Positions 63,355 through 64,000 of a stretch of 64,000 nucleotides of DNA are shown piece after piece. How positions within the stretch are numbered: position 1 is the stretch's first letter; every line of letters starts with the position of its first letter. Origin of the DNA: RGIG8124 sp045130665 (GTDB lineage Bacteria > Bacillota > Clostridia > Christensenellales > CAG-917). Both the position numbers and the translations under genes were made by a program. The notes beneath the pieces are model-generated. The model made no database searches. It was given only the letters and a program-made list of their open reading frames with translations, and had not been told where the DNA came from. The stretch covers positions 558,001 through 622,000 of the forward strand of contig JBGUQC010000004.1 in NCBI GenBank assembly GCA_045130665.1, written 5' to 3'.

Positions 63355-64000
63355 TGTTTTAAACTCCATTCATTTAGTTTCTTCATGAGTTTGTTTCTAG
63401 TTTTATGCTTTTTCGCCTGTTTTTGTCCATCTATATAGGTTGTCTTATAATATGTGCCTTTTGAGAACTTGTGTCTAATAACTTTAGGTGCCACAAAGTT
63501 AAATACGACTAAGAACAACTTAACGACTGCTACAAACATAGTAGCAATAACAACAGCCCATTCTTTAACAGCATCCATACTAAAACCATCATATGCGATA
63601 CCAGCAACAGAAATTGCAGTAATTGCAACGAATGTTATATTTAATGCTGCCTTGAATAATCTAATTAAGAAACCAACAGCCTTTAGTGTTTTATCATGAG
63701 TTTTTATTCTATCTAAATCTGTAAAGAATAATCCAACCAATACCAAAACAATTACAATAAAGAAAGCTAATATAATTGAAAGAACTATTGTGAATTGATC
63801 ATTAACCCAATGCTTGGACATCAAATATGCAGTCATTGCAATAGTATAAATAATGGATATAATTGTCCATATAAATGAGAAGATAGTTCCAGCTCTTTTT
63901 CTCCTATCTTCAGCATCAACAGATACAGAAATGACATCCAATTTGGTGCCTTCTTCTGTATTAATTTGTTGACTTTCATTTACTTTTGTATTTTCGTCCA
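63351..64000 (-). CDS. Four-helix membrane protein of unknown function (5' end at or beyond window edge)
   Basis: The frame is open from the stop at 63351 to the right edge; an in-frame TTG at 63941 could start translation but has no ribosome binding site. The last bases read xTG GAC GAA, so the true start codon may be split by the window edge. About 216 residues seen: a polar N-terminus of some 35 residues, four hydrophobic segments at about 36-58, 68-92, 120-142 and 150-172, and a Lys-rich basic C-terminal tail. No family recognised. It ends at the bidirectional terminator. Confidence 0.75.
   Translation of the reverse strand, partial: DENTKVNESQQINTEEGTKLDVISVSVDAEDRRKRAGTIFSFIWTIISIIYTIAMTAYLMSKHWVNDQFTIVLSIILAFFIVIVLVLVGLFFTDLDRIKTHDKTLKAVGFLIRLFKAALNITFVAITAISVAGIAYDGFSMDAVKEWAVVIATMFVAVVKLFLVVFNFVAPKVIRHKFSKGTYYKTTYIDGQKQAKKHKTRNKLMKKLNEWSLKQ

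Noticed and set aside
63941..63943. TTG start for the right-edge membrane protein
   Set aside because: The frame stays open to the window edge, where a split ATG is likely; the TTG has no ribosome binding site.
1..64000. Insertion sequences, phage genes or toxin-antitoxin pairs
   Set aside because: No transposase, integrase, phage structural or toxin-antitoxin-like protein was recognised in any frame.

Overview
The window is low-GC bacterial DNA that reads as Bacillota, most likely an uncultured gut Clostridia-type lineage. The evidence is the unbroken S10-spc-alpha ribosomal cluster in Gram-positive order (SecY-Adk-Map-KOW protein-InfA-L36-S13-S11-S4-RpoA-L17), Zn-type S14, S4 and L36, strong GGAGG ribosome binding sites and textbook sigma-A promoters (TTGACT-17-TATAAT). 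Genus-level placement cannot be made from the sequence alone. The standard genetic code applies. I see no mobile element, CRISPR array or rRNA gene.

Layout. 1-1899: a rhamnulokinase-like FGGY kinase (cut by the left edge), divergent from an AraC-type regulator, with a 20-bp-spaced direct repeat between them that looks like the regulator's operator. 1932-2094: tRNA-Ala(GGC) with its own promoter and terminator. 2148-7255: a tyrosine-phosphatase/EamA-exporter pair, an SDR oxidoreductase with a small membrane protein, class II fructose-bisphosphate aldolase, and a TtcA-type tRNA thiolase. 7258-22961: about 15.5 kb of ribosomal protein, SecY, Adk, Map, InfA and RpoA genes on the minus strand, from a promoter before rpsJ to a bidirectional terminator after rplQ. 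L17, L24, L30 and L5 carry insertions or tails relative to common bacterial forms.

23086-55425: an AEC-family permease and, upstream on the same strand, a single uninterrupted 31-kb gene encoding a predicted 10,373-residue lipoprotein, nearly half of the window. It has its own strong promoter, a 5'-UTR hairpin, a consensus ribosome binding site and a lipobox. The first three quarters repeat a beta-rich unit ending in a 'GLYYVxGxxYVDxxxLG' hairpin followed by Ser/Ala/Glu/Asp-rich linkers. Tyr-rich short repeats and a calcium-loop-like Asp cluster are inserted into it. The last quarter is an array of Ig-like repeats marked by F/Y-D/N-P-Y/F. This giant repeat protein is the candidate undescribed system; its role (surface fibre, adhesin or lipid-handling groove) is not decided by the sequence.

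55481-64000: an amino-sugar group (GH20 hexosaminidase and PIG-L deacetylase in one operon, divergent from a membrane protein and a DUF1624/HGSNAT-type acetyltransferase), a DUF1680 (GH127-like) protein lacking the family's cysteine pair with a coupled PH-domain membrane protein, an archaeal-type phosphoglycerate mutase, and a four-helix membrane protein cut by the right edge. Several promoters place -10 six or seven bases before the start codon, so some mRNAs are probably leaderless.
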